Assembly (NCBI RefSeq): GCF_009831415.1
Contig: NZ_CP043727.1
Coordinates: 3,100,001 to 3,164,000, forward strand
DNA from: Yersinia canariae
Lineage (GTDB): Bacteria > Pseudomonadota > Gammaproteobacteria > Enterobacterales > Enterobacteriaceae
Direction: 5' to 3'
DNA length: 64,000 bases
This document shows positions 9,260 to 17,930 of this stretch, piece after piece. How positions within the stretch are numbered: the stretch's first letter is position 1; each line of letters starts with the position of its first letter. Made by a program: the position numbers and the translations under genes. The notes below the pieces were generated by a model. It was given only the letters and a program-made list of their open reading frames with translations, did no database searches and was not told the DNA's origin.

Positions 9260-9718
9260 TATTTACGGCTCCACTTCGTAGTAGGGCTTTATGACGCCAG
9301 CGCACCAGCTCGGTGAGGCTCATCCCCCAACACTCCGAGGGCGGCCAGTGAAAAATGGCGGCAATATCCGCCATCAGGTCGTCAACTTCCAGTTTCGGGT
9401 CGAGCGTTACGCCCCCTGTTTCGGCGACAAAAAACCAATCACCTTGCCCGCCAGTGCCACAAGGTCTGGCAGTTCTAAACGGCCACATTCAGCGGTGGTG
9501 AGTGAGGGGTAAGTGATGCGGGGCAGCACAATAATCAGTGCATCCACATCGGAGTTAGCCACATCGGCCAGTCGCACCCCGCGCAATGTTCCGGCATTGG
9601 GGCGGATCACTTCAATCTCAGTAATCAGGGTGTCGCCACGCTTAACCGGCGTATCCAGTACCACCAGATTCTCGTTAACCTCGGCGATAGATTCAGTTTT
9701 AGCAGTCGCTTTTTTCAT
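9252..9718 (-). CDS. E': Tail assembly chaperone gpE+E' (-1 frameshift product)
   Basis: The E frame (stop at 9407) can slip by -1 at T-TTT-TTG (complement of 9428-9434) and continue as FFVAETGGVTLDPKLEVDDL to a stop at 9252. This reproduces the conserved P2 arrangement between the tube gene FII and the tape measure T, where E and E+E' act as tail assembly chaperones (like lambda gpG and gpGT). The extension is about 60 residues in its own frame and has no good start of its own, which supports frameshifting. Confidence 0.85.
9407..9718 (-). CDS. E: Tail assembly chaperone gpE
   Basis: 103 residues from the ATG at 9718 (MKKATAKTES), preceded by GGAAA; an upstream in-frame ATG at 9760 exists but lacks a better site. 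It is a small acidic protein with the P2 gpE pattern (RPNAGTLRGVRLADVANSDVDAL). It is made in excess over E+E' and is not expected in the finished virion (family knowledge). Confidence 0.85.
   Translation of the reverse strand: MKKATAKTESIAEVNENLVVLDTPVKRGDTLITEIEVIRPNAGTLRGVRLADVANSDVDALIIVLPRITYPSLTTAECGRLELPDLVALAGKVIGFLSPKQGA
9428..9434 (-). promoter_or_regulatory. Slippery heptamer T-TTT-TTG for -1 frameshifting
   Basis: Seven bases of X-XXY-YYZ form in phase with the E frame near its end. The -1 frame stays open for about 60 codons with protein-like sequence, and the position matches P2 E/E'. Confidence 0.8.
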
Positions 9719-9773
9719 GGTTTTTTCCAATTCAGTCAGGGAGGGCCAGCGGGTTAACACTGGCCGTCAGGGT

Positions 9774-10289
9774 TTAGCGGCCAATCGCCTTGCGTTGGGC
9801 TTCCAGCAGGTCAACACCGTTAACCCGTTCAATCAGGTTAACCACGTCAATCTCGATCACTTCTTTGCCGTCAATGGTCAGCTTGTAATAGGTGCACTGG
9901 GTGGACACCTTGGTTTCCGTGTCTTCCCCTTGCTTGGATTCGCCGCCATCGATTTCTTTATGGCGGCCACGCACCTCGACATCAACCGCCATCACTTCCC
10001 CGGTATCGTCACGCTGATAAGCACCGGAAAAACGCAGCGGAACCGCATCAACTTTCGGCGCGCCCCATTGCTGCAACACAAACTCGTCAAGGCCGCCCAT
10101 CGACCACTCCATGGATAACGCATCGTCATCCAGCCCCAAATCAATCGGCGCAACACCATTCATCCCGCCGCCCCGGTAGTTCTCCAGCTTGCGGGTGAGT
10201 TTTGGCAGGGTGATGGCGGACACGATCCCCATGTAATCCCGGCCATCGTTAAACAGGTTCATCAATTTCAGCTTACGTGGCAGTGCCAT
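9774..10289 (-). CDS. FII: Major tail tube protein gpFII
   Basis: 171 residues. MALPRKLKLMNLFNDG and the tube-fold sequence are those of P2 FII. The start has AAGGAAA upstream. It polymerises into the rigid inner tube inside the contractile sheath. It follows FI directly. Confidence 0.93.
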   Translation of the reverse strand: MALPRKLKLMNLFNDGRDYMGIVSAITLPKLTRKLENYRGGGMNGVAPIDLGLDDDALSMEWSMGGLDEFVLQQWGAPKVDAVPLRFSGAYQRDDTGEVMAVDVEVRGRHKEIDGGESKQGEDTETKVSTQCTYYKLTIDGKEVIEIDVVNLIERVNGVDLLEAQRKAIGR

Positions 10290-10302
10290 AAGTCAGGTTT
10301 CC

Positions 10303-11472
10303 TTAGCTGTTAACGGCAGCGGCAAAGTTCACCAAATATTTATCGGTGATGCGCTGGCGCAGGGTTAAATCTTCCAGTGGTGGCACTGGGGTGTAGTCGT
10401 AATCGATAAACAGCTTGCCCGCTTTCAGGGTGTCTTTATCGTTGGCGCTGTCGTCATACCAACAAGCGCCGTCAATAATCAGCCCGGCGGATTTCATTTC
10501 GCGGAATTTGGCGTTGATGCTGCCAATCATGTCTTTAACCAGCGTCGGGTGCATCGGGCGGTCAATCGCCCACAACTGCGCCTCGGCCATGGTGTCAGCC
10601 AAAATTTGTGCGGTGCGGGTGTAGTTCTCGAAAGCAAATAGCGGGTCATCAGAGCAGGTGCGCGACCCCCAAAACTTGAAGCCGTCTTTGCGGATGAGCG
10701 TGGTGACGCAGGCTTTATTAAGCAAATCGGCGTCAGTGCCGACGGTCTGCAAATCCCAGTAGACGCTGGCAGAAATACCGGTCACGCCATTGACCCCAAC
10801 GTTAGACAAGGTTTTATGCCAGCCGGTATCTTGGTCAATCTTGGCGCGCAGGCCGAGTGCGCGAGCGGTGGCGTAAGCAATATCAGTGCTGTTGGCGGTG
10901 GTGTTCCAGCTCAGAAAATCCGGCCAAATCAGCATCAGCTCACGCTGGCTGAAATTGTCGCGGTACAACATCGCTTCGGAAAGGGTTTTGCAGCCGTAGG
11001 CACTGATATAACCAAAGGCGCGCAGCTTCTGACAAATATCCGCCAGCGCCGTCGATACCGCCAGATTATCCAGCCCCGGCACACCGAGAATACGCGGACG
11101 TACACCGGTGACAGACTGCGCATCTAGCAACGCTTTCATGCCGGTGTAGCGGCCGTTCTCGTCAGCGCCGCCGATGATATTAGACGTGGTTTCATCCTCA
11201 TCTTTACCGGTAGCGACGCGAACAACAATCGTCACCGGACGGGCCTGCTCCGCAATCGCCAGTAACGACGCGGCCAGTGTGCCTTTTTTACCGGCTTTAC
11301 CGGCGGCGGCCAGTACGTTGGTAATCAGTACCGGTGTATTGAGGGGGAATGTTGCCGCGTCAGCATCATCGCTGGTGCAGACCATGCCGACAATGGCAGT
11401 GGACACAGTGGAAATGACGCGGGTGCCGTCGTTGATTTCGAGGACACGGACGCCGTGATGATAATCACTCAT
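10303..11472 (-). CDS. FI: Contractile tail sheath protein gpFI
   Basis: 389 residues, the normal P2 length. It shows HHGVRVLEINDGTRVISTVSTA at the N-terminus and the sheath core segments CQKLRAFGYISAYG, FWGSRTCSDDPLFAFENYTRTAQIL and LRQRITDKYLVNFA. It is the first gene of the FI-D late block, with a candidate Ogr site 73-90 bases upstream of its ATG. Confidence 0.95.
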   Translation of the reverse strand: MSDYHHGVRVLEINDGTRVISTVSTAIVGMVCTSDDADAATFPLNTPVLITNVLAAAGKAGKKGTLAASLLAIAEQARPVTIVVRVATGKDEDETTSNIIGGADENGRYTGMKALLDAQSVTGVRPRILGVPGLDNLAVSTALADICQKLRAFGYISAYGCKTLSEAMLYRDNFSQRELMLIWPDFLSWNTTANSTDIAYATARALGLRAKIDQDTGWHKTLSNVGVNGVTGISASVYWDLQTVGTDADLLNKACVTTLIRKDGFKFWGSRTCSDDPLFAFENYTRTAQILADTMAEAQLWAIDRPMHPTLVKDMIGSINAKFREMKSAGLIIDGACWYDDSANDKDTLKAGKLFIDYDYTPVPPLEDLTLRQRITDKYLVNFAAAVNS

Positions 11473-11544
11473 GGATTAACTCTCTGTTGGTTGAGGGTGA
11501 GAGTATGGTGACGACTTACTGTGCGGGCGGCATCTGATAGGGGA

Positions 11545-11562
11545 TGTGTGGTGGCTGGTACA
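11545..11562. promoter_or_regulatory. Candidate Ogr site upstream of FI
   Basis: TGT-N12-ACA (TGTGTGGTGGCTGGTACA) lies in the short gap between G and FI. Ogr sites sit about 55 bases before late transcription starts, which here would give a leader of roughly 26 bases before the FI start. Confidence 0.65.
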
Positions 11563-11565
11563 ACG

Positions 11566-11587
11566 AAAAAGCCCCACAAATGGGGCT
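11566..11587 (-). terminator. Intrinsic terminator after the tail fibre assembly gene
   Basis: Minus-strand hairpin AGCCCC / GGGGCT followed by five T, ending the V-to-G late transcript just before the FI promoter region. Confidence 0.8.
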
Positions 11588-11598
11588 AATATAAAGTA

Positions 11599-12234
11599 TC
11601 AGGCTGACAGCGGAGGCCAGACAGGAACACGATAACCCTGATTCACCGCTTCAATCAAAAGCCATTGCGGCAGTTCGGGTAACTCAATCAACGGCCAGCT
11701 TTCCTGCGTCGGCCATGCGCGATAGGCGGCGCGGGTTTCTGTTAGCTCGGTGCGCTGCTCTGCTGTTAGCGGGGCATCATCAATGCAATAGTCACTGAGC
11801 ATCAAAGAGTCTGTCACCATGATTAAGGCATCACGGTAGCTTCTGGCCGTACATGCTACTGCGTCGGCATCTGTAGCCCACTGCTTGCCGTCCCATTTGT
11901 CAAATGGGGTCACGGGTGCCTTGTCAGTCGAATCGTCCGGGTAATTGCCAATTTGGCCTACGGCAAATGAAACCCCCGTTACCGTGCTATAGCGAACCTC
12001 TCCCCGGTGATCTGCCACATATTCCCATGCTGATTGGTCGGACGTGCGGCAAATAACAAATCCCTTTTTGGGTTTAGGTGGTGAGTCTAAATAAGAGCGG
12101 GCTGGCAAGCCTTGCCCTACGTTTATAAGCTCATCACTTGAACCCATATATTCACGGGTATCCGGCATGGCATTATGCACAATGACGGTTTCGGTGCTTG
12201 TTGCATATCCATCTTTATCAAATTGGATCGTCAT
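11599..12234 (-). CDS. Tail fibre assembly chaperone (gpG-like)
   Basis: 211 residues of the caudoviral tail fibre assembly family. The C-terminal half has LTAEQRTELTETRAAYRAW followed by W-P-x-x-P-x-x-P, typical of the P2 G / lambda Tfa group. Its start overlaps the fibre gene's stop. It helps the fibre fold and trimerise, and usually matches the fibre tip. Confidence 0.88.
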   Translation of the reverse strand: MTIQFDKDGYATSTETVIVHNAMPDTREYMGSSDELINVGQGLPARSYLDSPPKPKKGFVICRTSDQSAWEYVADHRGEVRYSTVTGVSFAVGQIGNYPDDSTDKAPVTPFDKWDGKQWATDADAVACTARSYRDALIMVTDSLMLSDYCIDDAPLTAEQRTELTETRAAYRAWPTQESWPLIELPELPQWLLIEAVNQGYRVPVWPPLSA

Positions 12235-13430
12235 TATGCTGCCCTCACAATGTAGTTAAATGCCAGGTTACGGGGGCGAATGAAGTAACGTGTGCGCGGG
12301 CCAGAACCTGAACCGCCACCTATATTTGATACTCCGCCTATTGCGCCAGTATTAAACTCACCGTCAGTATTAGCTATACCAATATTTGTTGCTAGCGGAC
12401 TGGTTTCGAGGTTGGGCTGTATCCATGTTGATGCCTGTGCGCTTAGTATGACTCGCCCGCTGTCTACTCCTCGTCCATCGTCCCAACCGCGCATAAACTC
12501 ACCACGCATATCAGGTAATACCCCGGTGGGATATTTAAGGGCCAATTTGGGGTAAGTGGTGGTGCTAAAAGTGCCACCATTTAATTTAAAGAATACAATC
12601 CCCATTAATGTTTCAGGAATGGCGGCAAGAGGGTATGGCATCGGCACGCCGATAGGGAAAGCCGCGTCAATCAACTTGCGAACATCCGCCATATTCGCAA
12701 AATCACTTAAACCAAGGTTGGCAAGAGTAGCGGCAACCGCTGTTGCGCCAGCGGCGGCAATCTCAGAAAGGTTGTTGGCAGTTTTTAGAGCAGCATCACT
12801 TACTGTTTTGACCGCTTTCGACGTAGCTGCCAGTGCTTCGCTATTGCTGTCAATGGCACTGCTATATTTTGCAAAACCTTTGGCGGTTAACGATGCATCC
12901 GGGTGATTGCGTGATTTCTCATGTTCCGCTAACAGATTATCCGCGTAGCCTTTCACCTCAATGGCTATATCATCCACATATTTACGCGTTGCCAGTACCA
13001 CTGACGGGTCGATTTTCAGTGTGACAGCGGCGGTACTGCTGACAATCAAAATGACCCGAATGGTTTGGGTGCGGCCGCTGCCCTCTTGCAGTTGCGGTTT
13101 ATAGGTTTCGGCGCAGTTGGCAATGGCAATCAAGTCACCGTCTTTATCCAGTAAACCAATTTCCCTAATCCACCACCCGCCCTCAGTCTCAGGAATCACC
13201 TGTTCCGCAATAATCTGGCTGGTGTTTACCGGGTCAACGGTCAGCATATTCAGAGCAGCGCGGCGCTGTTCATTCACCAGTTGGGTTTGTGCCGGGTTAG
13301 GGGTGGGTAGGGTTCCGCCGCCATCACCGACTGCCATGTGGGTAATCTCTAAGCGGGTGCCGAGGGCGGTAGCGTTCGCCAGCTTGGCTGCGCCGATGTT
13401 GGTCAGTAAAGCAAAAAATCTCGCTGTCAT
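12234..13430 (-). CDS. Tail fibre protein gpH-like, short form
   Basis: 398 residues; P2 gpH is about 670. The N-terminal baseplate-binding region is P2-like (FFALLTNIGAAKLANATALG, ITHMAVGDGGG, IPETEGGWWIREIGLLD). A short middle holds one HPDASLTAKG unit, and a collar-like C-terminal domain follows (PIGVPMPYPLAAIPETLMG ... MRGEFMRGWDDGRGVDSGR). The long repeat shaft of P2 is missing, so the fibre is short rather than truncated: the C-terminal tip is intact and its chaperone is adjacent. The receptor is unknown. Confidence 0.88.
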   Translation of the reverse strand: MTARFFALLTNIGAAKLANATALGTRLEITHMAVGDGGGTLPTPNPAQTQLVNEQRRAALNMLTVDPVNTSQIIAEQVIPETEGGWWIREIGLLDKDGDLIAIANCAETYKPQLQEGSGRTQTIRVILIVSSTAAVTLKIDPSVVLATRKYVDDIAIEVKGYADNLLAEHEKSRNHPDASLTAKGFAKYSSAIDSNSEALAATSKAVKTVSDAALKTANNLSEIAAAGATAVAATLANLGLSDFANMADVRKLIDAAFPIGVPMPYPLAAIPETLMGIVFFKLNGGTFSTTTYPKLALKYPTGVLPDMRGEFMRGWDDGRGVDSGRVILSAQASTWIQPNLETSPLATNIGIANTDGEFNTGAIGGVSNIGGGSGSGPRTRYFIRPRNLAFNYIVRAA

Positions 13431-14035
13431 GGGTTCACTCTCAGGTCATCAATGATATGGACGGCGGCGCTGGCGTAATCCTCGCCGGTCACGGTTATGG
13501 TTTCAGGTAAATAGGGGTAAATTGTCAGCTCATCACCGCTGTAACTGGCAGCGGCGACATACAGCGGGCCGCTGCTGTCAAGATTGATAGACAGGCCGAC
13601 TAAATGGCGGCTGCATGGCTTGGCGTCGTCTATCAGCCGCTCAAGCTCCTGATACATCTCTTCGGTAATGCCGGTTTCCAGTACCCCAACATCAAGGCGA
13701 AAGGTGCCGGGTGTCTCGTTAGTCTTCCACCACTCAATCACCTTGATGAGATAGCCCAGCGGTTCCACCACCCGGCGGATTGCGCCAATCGTGCCTTTGT
13801 GTTTGTGGACGTACTGCGAGGACTTCACCACCGCGCGCTTGGTGGCTTCCGGCCATTTTTCATCCCAACGGTCAACTGAATACGCCCACGCCAGATAGGG
13901 CAATAATGGCAGCGGGCAAGTGTCGGCGTTCCAGAGCTGGCGAATGGGGACAGGTGTATTTTCCAGTTCGGCGCAGGCGCGCGCGGCGGCCACTTCCAGC
14001 ACAGAAGAACCAACAGGCAATAAACGGTCAGTCAT
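13427..14035 (-). CDS. I: Baseplate wedge protein gpI
   Basis: 202 residues from the ATG at 14035 (MTDRLLPVGSSVLE); the longer frame is spurious because it lies inside J. The P2 gpI family pattern includes LPYLAWAYSVDRWD, KHKGTIGAIRRV and EWW. It overlaps J by 8 bases and H by 4, a tightly coupled baseplate-fibre cluster. Confidence 0.9.
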   Translation of the reverse strand: MTDRLLPVGSSVLEVAAARACAELENTPVPIRQLWNADTCPLPLLPYLAWAYSVDRWDEKWPEATKRAVVKSSQYVHKHKGTIGAIRRVVEPLGYLIKVIEWWKTNETPGTFRLDVGVLETGITEEMYQELERLIDDAKPCSRHLVGLSINLDSSGPLYVAAASYSGDELTIYPYLPETITVTGEDYASAAVHIIDDLRVNP

Positions 14036-14936
14036 CCGTACCCCCAACAGTAATGGTGCTGCCGGTGCACCATGCGGCTTGGGTTTTATCCAGCACCACG
14101 TCAGCCAGTGGGGCATTAATCACCGCCCGCTGTACACCCTCAACATGAAGCGCGGCATACAGTGCCGACAGGCGAATGTCACGACCAAGGCGACGTTGCG
14201 CGGTGACAAAGGCGGTCAGTTTCTTCTCAGCCGCCACGCGGATGGGTTCGGCTTCTGGCCCCGGATGCAAATAGAGCACCGCGTCAATGGCATAGTCTTC
14301 AATGCGGGCAGATTGCACCGTCACCCGGTCAGCCACCGGCCGCGTGTTCTCATCATTGAGCGCGGCTTCCACCACGGCCAGCAGCTCGCTTGAGGCTTCG
14401 CCGTTGCCCTCACGCGATAACACCGTGACCGTGACACAGGCCGGGGTCGGGCTGATTGCCGAGGCATCAGCCACCCGGCCGTCAGCCGTTTTAGCATGAT
14501 ATTCATATGCGCCCGTTGGCCCGGCGACGCTCAAGCCCTCAAAGGCTTGCGGGATACGCACCCGGAAATCACTGTCAGATTCCATCACCGCGTCAATCGG
14601 TGGAATAGCGGTGGGGTCAGCCGGGATAATCACCAGCCGCTCAACGTTGTTATTTGCGCCGAGCTGGTCTAAATCGCTGCCGACGGCATAGGCCACCATC
14701 ACCGCGCGGGCCGCATCATTGACGCGTTGGCGCAATATCACCTCGCGATAAGCGTTTTCCTGTAACAGCTTGACCAGCGGCTCAGATTCCAGCGACAGGG
14801 TACGGGCCACGGCGGCGCGCTGTTCCTCCGGGTAAAGAGAAACCAGCGTGGCTTTACGCTCGGCCAACAGGATTTCATAATCCAGCTCTTCCACCACAAA
14901 AGGCGGGGGTAACAGGCTCAGGTCAATGGTTGCCAT
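14028..14936 (-). CDS. J: Baseplate protein gpJ
   Basis: 302 residues, P2 gpJ length, with MATIDLSLLPPPFVVEELDYE, GSDLDQLGANNNVERL and a C-terminal domain rich in short beta segments. It is a homologue of the T4 gp6 wedge group. It lies 4 bases after W. Confidence 0.93.
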   Translation of the reverse strand: MATIDLSLLPPPFVVEELDYEILLAERKATLVSLYPEEQRAAVARTLSLESEPLVKLLQENAYREVILRQRVNDAARAVMVAYAVGSDLDQLGANNNVERLVIIPADPTAIPPIDAVMESDSDFRVRIPQAFEGLSVAGPTGAYEYHAKTADGRVADASAISPTPACVTVTVLSREGNGEASSELLAVVEAALNDENTRPVADRVTVQSARIEDYAIDAVLYLHPGPEAEPIRVAAEKKLTAFVTAQRRLGRDIRLSALYAALHVEGVQRAVINAPLADVVLDKTQAAWCTGSTITVGGTDD

Positions 14937-14940
14937 AGGG

Positions 14941-15291
14941 TCAGCTCACAGGGATGGTTAAAGAAAGGGGGGCCGCGCTATCGGTGCGGGTGCCAGTGAT
15001 ATCGACCACCATTTTTCCGTCAAAGGTGGTATCAAAGGTGATGCCGGTCAGCCTGACCCTCGGTTCCCAGCGCAAAATGGCGCTGTAACTGGCGGCCATG
15101 ATTTGCAGTCTCAAGGCCGGATTTTGTGGCTGGTCAATCAGCTCCGAGAGCAGCGAACCATAAGCGCGGCGCATCACCCGCGAACCGACGGGCGTAATTA
15201 GAATGTCGGCGATGGACTGGCTGATATGGTCAGCATCGGTAATGGTCTGCCCGGCGTTGCGGCTCATGCCGAGGTATTTGGCTGTTGTCAT
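14941..15291 (-). CDS. W: Baseplate protein gpW (gp25-like)
   Basis: 116 residues. GMSRNAGQTITDADHISQSI and ILITPVGSRVMRRAYGS are typical of the gp25/gpW lysozyme-like baseplate family, which initiates sheath assembly. The start overlaps the V stop by 4 bases. Confidence 0.93.
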   Translation of the reverse strand: MTTAKYLGMSRNAGQTITDADHISQSIADILITPVGSRVMRRAYGSLLSELIDQPQNPALRLQIMAASYSAILRWEPRVRLTGITFDTTFDGKMVVDITGTRTDSAAPLSLTIPVS

Positions 15292-15929
15292 TTAATCCCC
15301 ACCGTATAATCGCCACCGCGCTGCACTTGGCCGTGGTCATGGTCATCAACCACCACGCCATTAGATGAAAACTGGCCGCCGGTATGCGTGATATTGCCGC
15401 TCATGGTGCCGCCTTTCTTCACGTTCAACGTGGCGGTAGTCAGGTTATTGGTGCATTCCACTTCCGGCGTATCGAGCAGAATTTTGACCAAGGCGGTACA
15501 GGTGATGTTGGGGGCGGTAGCATTCACCGATTCACTGGCATTGATTACCGCTGTTTTGATGCCGTCAGCCAGCAACTCGCCGCTGTCCGGTTCATAGTGC
15601 AACGTGGCACCGTCAGGAAAGGCGATATACAGGCCATTCGCCGAGGCCGACGGTGGCGGGAAGTCATCAGAGAAAACGCCCGGCAGCACAAAGGCAGTGT
15701 CCAGTTCGCCGCCGAGGGACAATATCAATACTTGCTCACCCTCGGACGGTGCCCACCATGATCGCGATTGACCGGCGCGCAGCGTCAGCCAGTTTAACCA
15801 GCCGGTGGTATTGTCCCCTGTCGCCACACGGCACAGGGCTTGGTCGAGATCGACCTCGGCCACCGTACCAATACGGACAAGGTTGCGCAGCAGGCGCAGA
15901 ATTTCAGTGAGTTGGGTTTGAGTGTTCAT
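15288..15929 (-). CDS. V: Baseplate spike protein gpV
   Basis: 213 residues: an N-terminal OB-fold (about 1-95), a beta-helical stretch, and a C-terminal metal-binding tip with H-D-H within VVDDHDHGQVQRGG, as in P2 gpV where iron is bound by histidines. It forms the membrane-puncturing trimeric needle. It is the first gene of the V-G late block, with a 73-base gap upstream in which no exact TGT-N12-ACA site was found (a TGT-N11-ACA is at 15977-15993). Confidence 0.92.
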   Translation of the reverse strand: MNTQTQLTEILRLLRNLVRIGTVAEVDLDQALCRVATGDNTTGWLNWLTLRAGQSRSWWAPSEGEQVLILSLGGELDTAFVLPGVFSDDFPPPSASANGLYIAFPDGATLHYEPDSGELLADGIKTAVINASESVNATAPNITCTALVKILLDTPEVECTNNLTTATLNVKKGGTMSGNITHTGGQFSSNGVVVDDHDHGQVQRGGDYTVGIK

Positions 15930-16002
15930 ATAGAAAGGATGCCGCCCAACGGGTCAGGCGGCAATTTGTGCGGGTTTGTTCATCGACAGGACAACAGGCA
16001 CT

Positions 16003-16452
16003 CTACTTTGACAGGCTTACCATCACGGCATGCTCGACAATGGCAATATCTTGCTGACTAAAACCGAGCAACGGCCGCTCGTCATACTGCACATCTTTAC
16101 TGTGCACATTCGGACGGTCACGCAGGCCAAAATGATGCACGGCCGCCATCCGTTCCACGCGCCCGGCAAACTCGACCACTGCCGCGTCAGGGCTACTGTT
16201 GGCTTTCATGTAGCGCGCGGTGCGCAACTTGGCGAACATTTCCCGCTTAATCCGCCCCTTGGGTTTACGCAACAGTTGAGATTTACGGACAGCATACGGG
16301 GTGCCGTCGGGCGCTTGCTGGCGTTTAATACGCTGTTGTTGACTGGCCCGCAGCCGTTTAGCAACAGTGACCGCCAGCGCTTTGCGCGCCTTGGGGGTTA
16401 AGTTGGCAATCAGCCCGGCCAATGCATCATCAAAGGGTTTCAGCTCATTCAT
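16003..16452 (-). CDS. S: Tail completion protein gpS
   Basis: 149 residues of the phage virion morphogenesis family: LIANLTPKARKALAVTVAKRLRASQQQRI, a basic middle, then RMAAVHHFGLRDR. It caps or completes the tail for head joining. It ends the O-S late block and overlaps R by 4 bases. Confidence 0.9.
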   Translation of the reverse strand: MNELKPFDDALAGLIANLTPKARKALAVTVAKRLRASQQQRIKRQQAPDGTPYAVRKSQLLRKPKGRIKREMFAKLRTARYMKANSSPDAAVVEFAGRVERMAAVHHFGLRDRPNVHSKDVQYDERPLLGFSQQDIAIVEHAVMVSLSK

Positions 16453-16904
16453 TTGACCGTTTCCCCGTTAAAGTAAATGGCTGTTGGCCGCGTTGGTGTC
16501 CCCGGCCAAGTCGGCTCCAGCGCATGGTTAACATGCAGTGCGCCGTCGACCTCTTTCACAATGGCCCGCTCAGTCAATTGCAAGTCGATACGGATATCAC
16601 TCAACACATCGCTAATCACATCAACCTTATGAATAAAACCGGTGCGGCGCTTTTCTTCTGTTGCCATGATGTCCGGTTGATGCTCGCGCAGCCATGCCAG
16701 TATCGGCACAAAGAGATAATCAACATCGCTGGCGAAGTCCTCAATAAACAGCGTCAGCGTATATTGATTTTCGAAAGAGAGCGACGGGGCCAGTGTTGAG
16801 ACAATGCGCCCGCCATCAACAAACATTTTTAGCCGTTCCGGGTTAGTCTGAAATAGATCCAGACTGTCGGTTAAGGCTTGGCGTAGCAGTTTGGGTTTTA
16901 ACAT
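16449..16904 (-). CDS. R: Tail completion protein gpR
   Basis: 151 residues. MLKPKLLRQALTDSLDLFQTNPERL is the P2 gpR N-terminus. It acts with S in tail completion. Its start lies inside the end of lysC (62-base overlap). Confidence 0.9.
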   Translation of the reverse strand: MLKPKLLRQALTDSLDLFQTNPERLKMFVDGGRIVSTLAPSLSFENQYTLTLFIEDFASDVDYLFVPILAWLREHQPDIMATEEKRRTGFIHKVDVISDVLSDIRIDLQLTERAIVKEVDGALHVNHALEPTWPGTPTRPTAIYFNGETVK

Positions 16905-17157
16905 GATGCTGTTCCTGACACTGTTTAACGGCTTCCACTTGCAGCCCGCAGGCCACCAGTGCGGTTTCTAACTGGCGGATGTCGGCACTTAAATCCCCGT
17001 TAACCGCCGGACTGCTGCCCGGCAGCGGGCAACTGTTCACCGTCGGACAGCCAACGTAAATAATCGTTGGGGCTGGCGAACGCGGGGCGCTGGTGCAGCC
17101 GGATAACATCAGCAGGCAAAGCAGTAGCGAACCAATCACGCAGGGCTTTATTTTCAT
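16843..17157 (-). CDS. lysC: Rz1-like outer-membrane spanin lipoprotein (LysC)
   Basis: 104 residues from the ATG at 17157. The signal peptide ends in a lipobox (LMLSGC), so the mature protein should be an outer-membrane lipoprotein. A proline-rich segment follows (APRSPAPT). It overlaps lysB out of frame by about 158 bases, the classic embedded Rz/Rz1 layout. With LysB it fuses inner and outer membranes in the last lysis step. Confidence 0.85.
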   Translation of the reverse strand: MKIKPCVIGSLLLCLLMLSGCTSAPRSPAPTIIYVGCPTVNSCPLPGSSPAVNGDLSADIRQLETALVACGLQVEAVKQCQEQHHVKTQTATPSLNRQSGSISD

Positions 17158-17422
17158 TGAGTAACCTTTGTATTTTTTGTTCACGGGATAATGACAAGGT
17201 GCTGGCATGGCTCAGTGATTGCCGTAGTGCCTGCTCATTTTCTGCCTGTTGCCGGGCCTCATCTTGCAGGCGGGTGATCGCGTTGTCCCGGCTTTCAATC
17301 CCAGCGGATAAAGTGCCAATCACCAGCGTGGCGCTGTCTAAGTCTTTTTTCAGACTATGGGCATGCCATGCCAGCACTGCCATCATCAAAACCCATATCA
17401 ATAACAGAATTAATGTGCGCAT
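17000..17422 (-). CDS. lysB: Rz-like inner-membrane spanin (LysB)
   Basis: 140 residues: an N-terminal membrane anchor (LILLLIWVLMMAVLAW) and then a long coiled coil (LKKDLDSATLVIGTL ... ENEQALRQSLSHA). It matches P2 LysB in type and position, between the endolysin and lysC. Confidence 0.87.
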   Translation of the reverse strand: MRTLILLLIWVLMMAVLAWHAHSLKKDLDSATLVIGTLSAGIESRDNAITRLQDEARQQAENEQALRQSLSHASTLSLSREQKIQRLLNENKALRDWFATALPADVIRLHQRPAFASPNDYLRWLSDGEQLPAAGQQSGG

Positions 17423-17423
17423 A

Positions 17424-17930
17424 TCAGACCCCGCTCAGGCAGTGTGTTTGTTCGGTGGTGCGGCGACGCTCTAGCCCTTTGGTTTTTACGCCATTGACGT
17501 ACACCCAGCGCGGTAACTGATTGCAGGCGTTGCGCCAGTCGCCCTTGTTGACAAAAAAGGCCAGCGTCGAGCGACAGGCCGCACCTGTGCCGACGTTAAA
17601 GGCGAAACTCACTACCGCGTCATACACCGGTTGTGGCATGGCAACCGGCATACACACCGCGATTGCCTGCTCGACCCGCTGCACATCCGCCACCAGATTG
17701 ACCGCCACCTGTCGCTCACTGATAACGCTGCCCGGCTTGACTCCGGCCGTGTGGCCGATGCCGTTTGTCCAGACGTTGGCGCTGCACTGGTAGGCGTTGA
17801 GCTGGCAGCCCTCATAATCAGCAATCAGTTTTAGCCCGGCGGCCGATGTTTTTAACGCTTGGTAGTTTGGCAAGGTGGCGGCCAGCGCCAAAATGACCCC
17901 GACCAGACAGCGCTTAACGATTGAGTTCAT
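17424..17930 (-). CDS. K: Endolysin (T4-type lysozyme fold, SAR-like N-terminus)
   Basis: 168 residues. A weakly hydrophobic N-terminal segment (about 9-20) could act as a signal-anchor-release domain. The catalytic triad spacing E40-x8-C49-x5-T55 is visible, with cysteine where many lysozymes have aspartate, as seen in some SAR endolysins. Several other cysteines (C8, C42 and later) could form redox-regulated disulfides. It cleaves the glycan chain once released. It overlaps the holin by 17 bases. Confidence 0.88.
   Translation of the reverse strand: MNSIVKRCLVGVILALAATLPNYQALKTSAAGLKLIADYEGCQLNAYQCSANVWTNGIGHTAGVKPGSVISERQVAVNLVADVQRVEQAIAVCMPVAMPQPVYDAVVSFAFNVGTGAACRSTLAFFVNKGDWRNACNQLPRWVYVNGVKTKGLERRRTTEQTHCLSGV

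Noticed and set aside
15977..15993. Ogr site upstream of V
   Set aside because: The spacing is TGT-N11-ACA rather than N12, and it lies closer to the gene than the FI and O sites do. Not strong enough to call.
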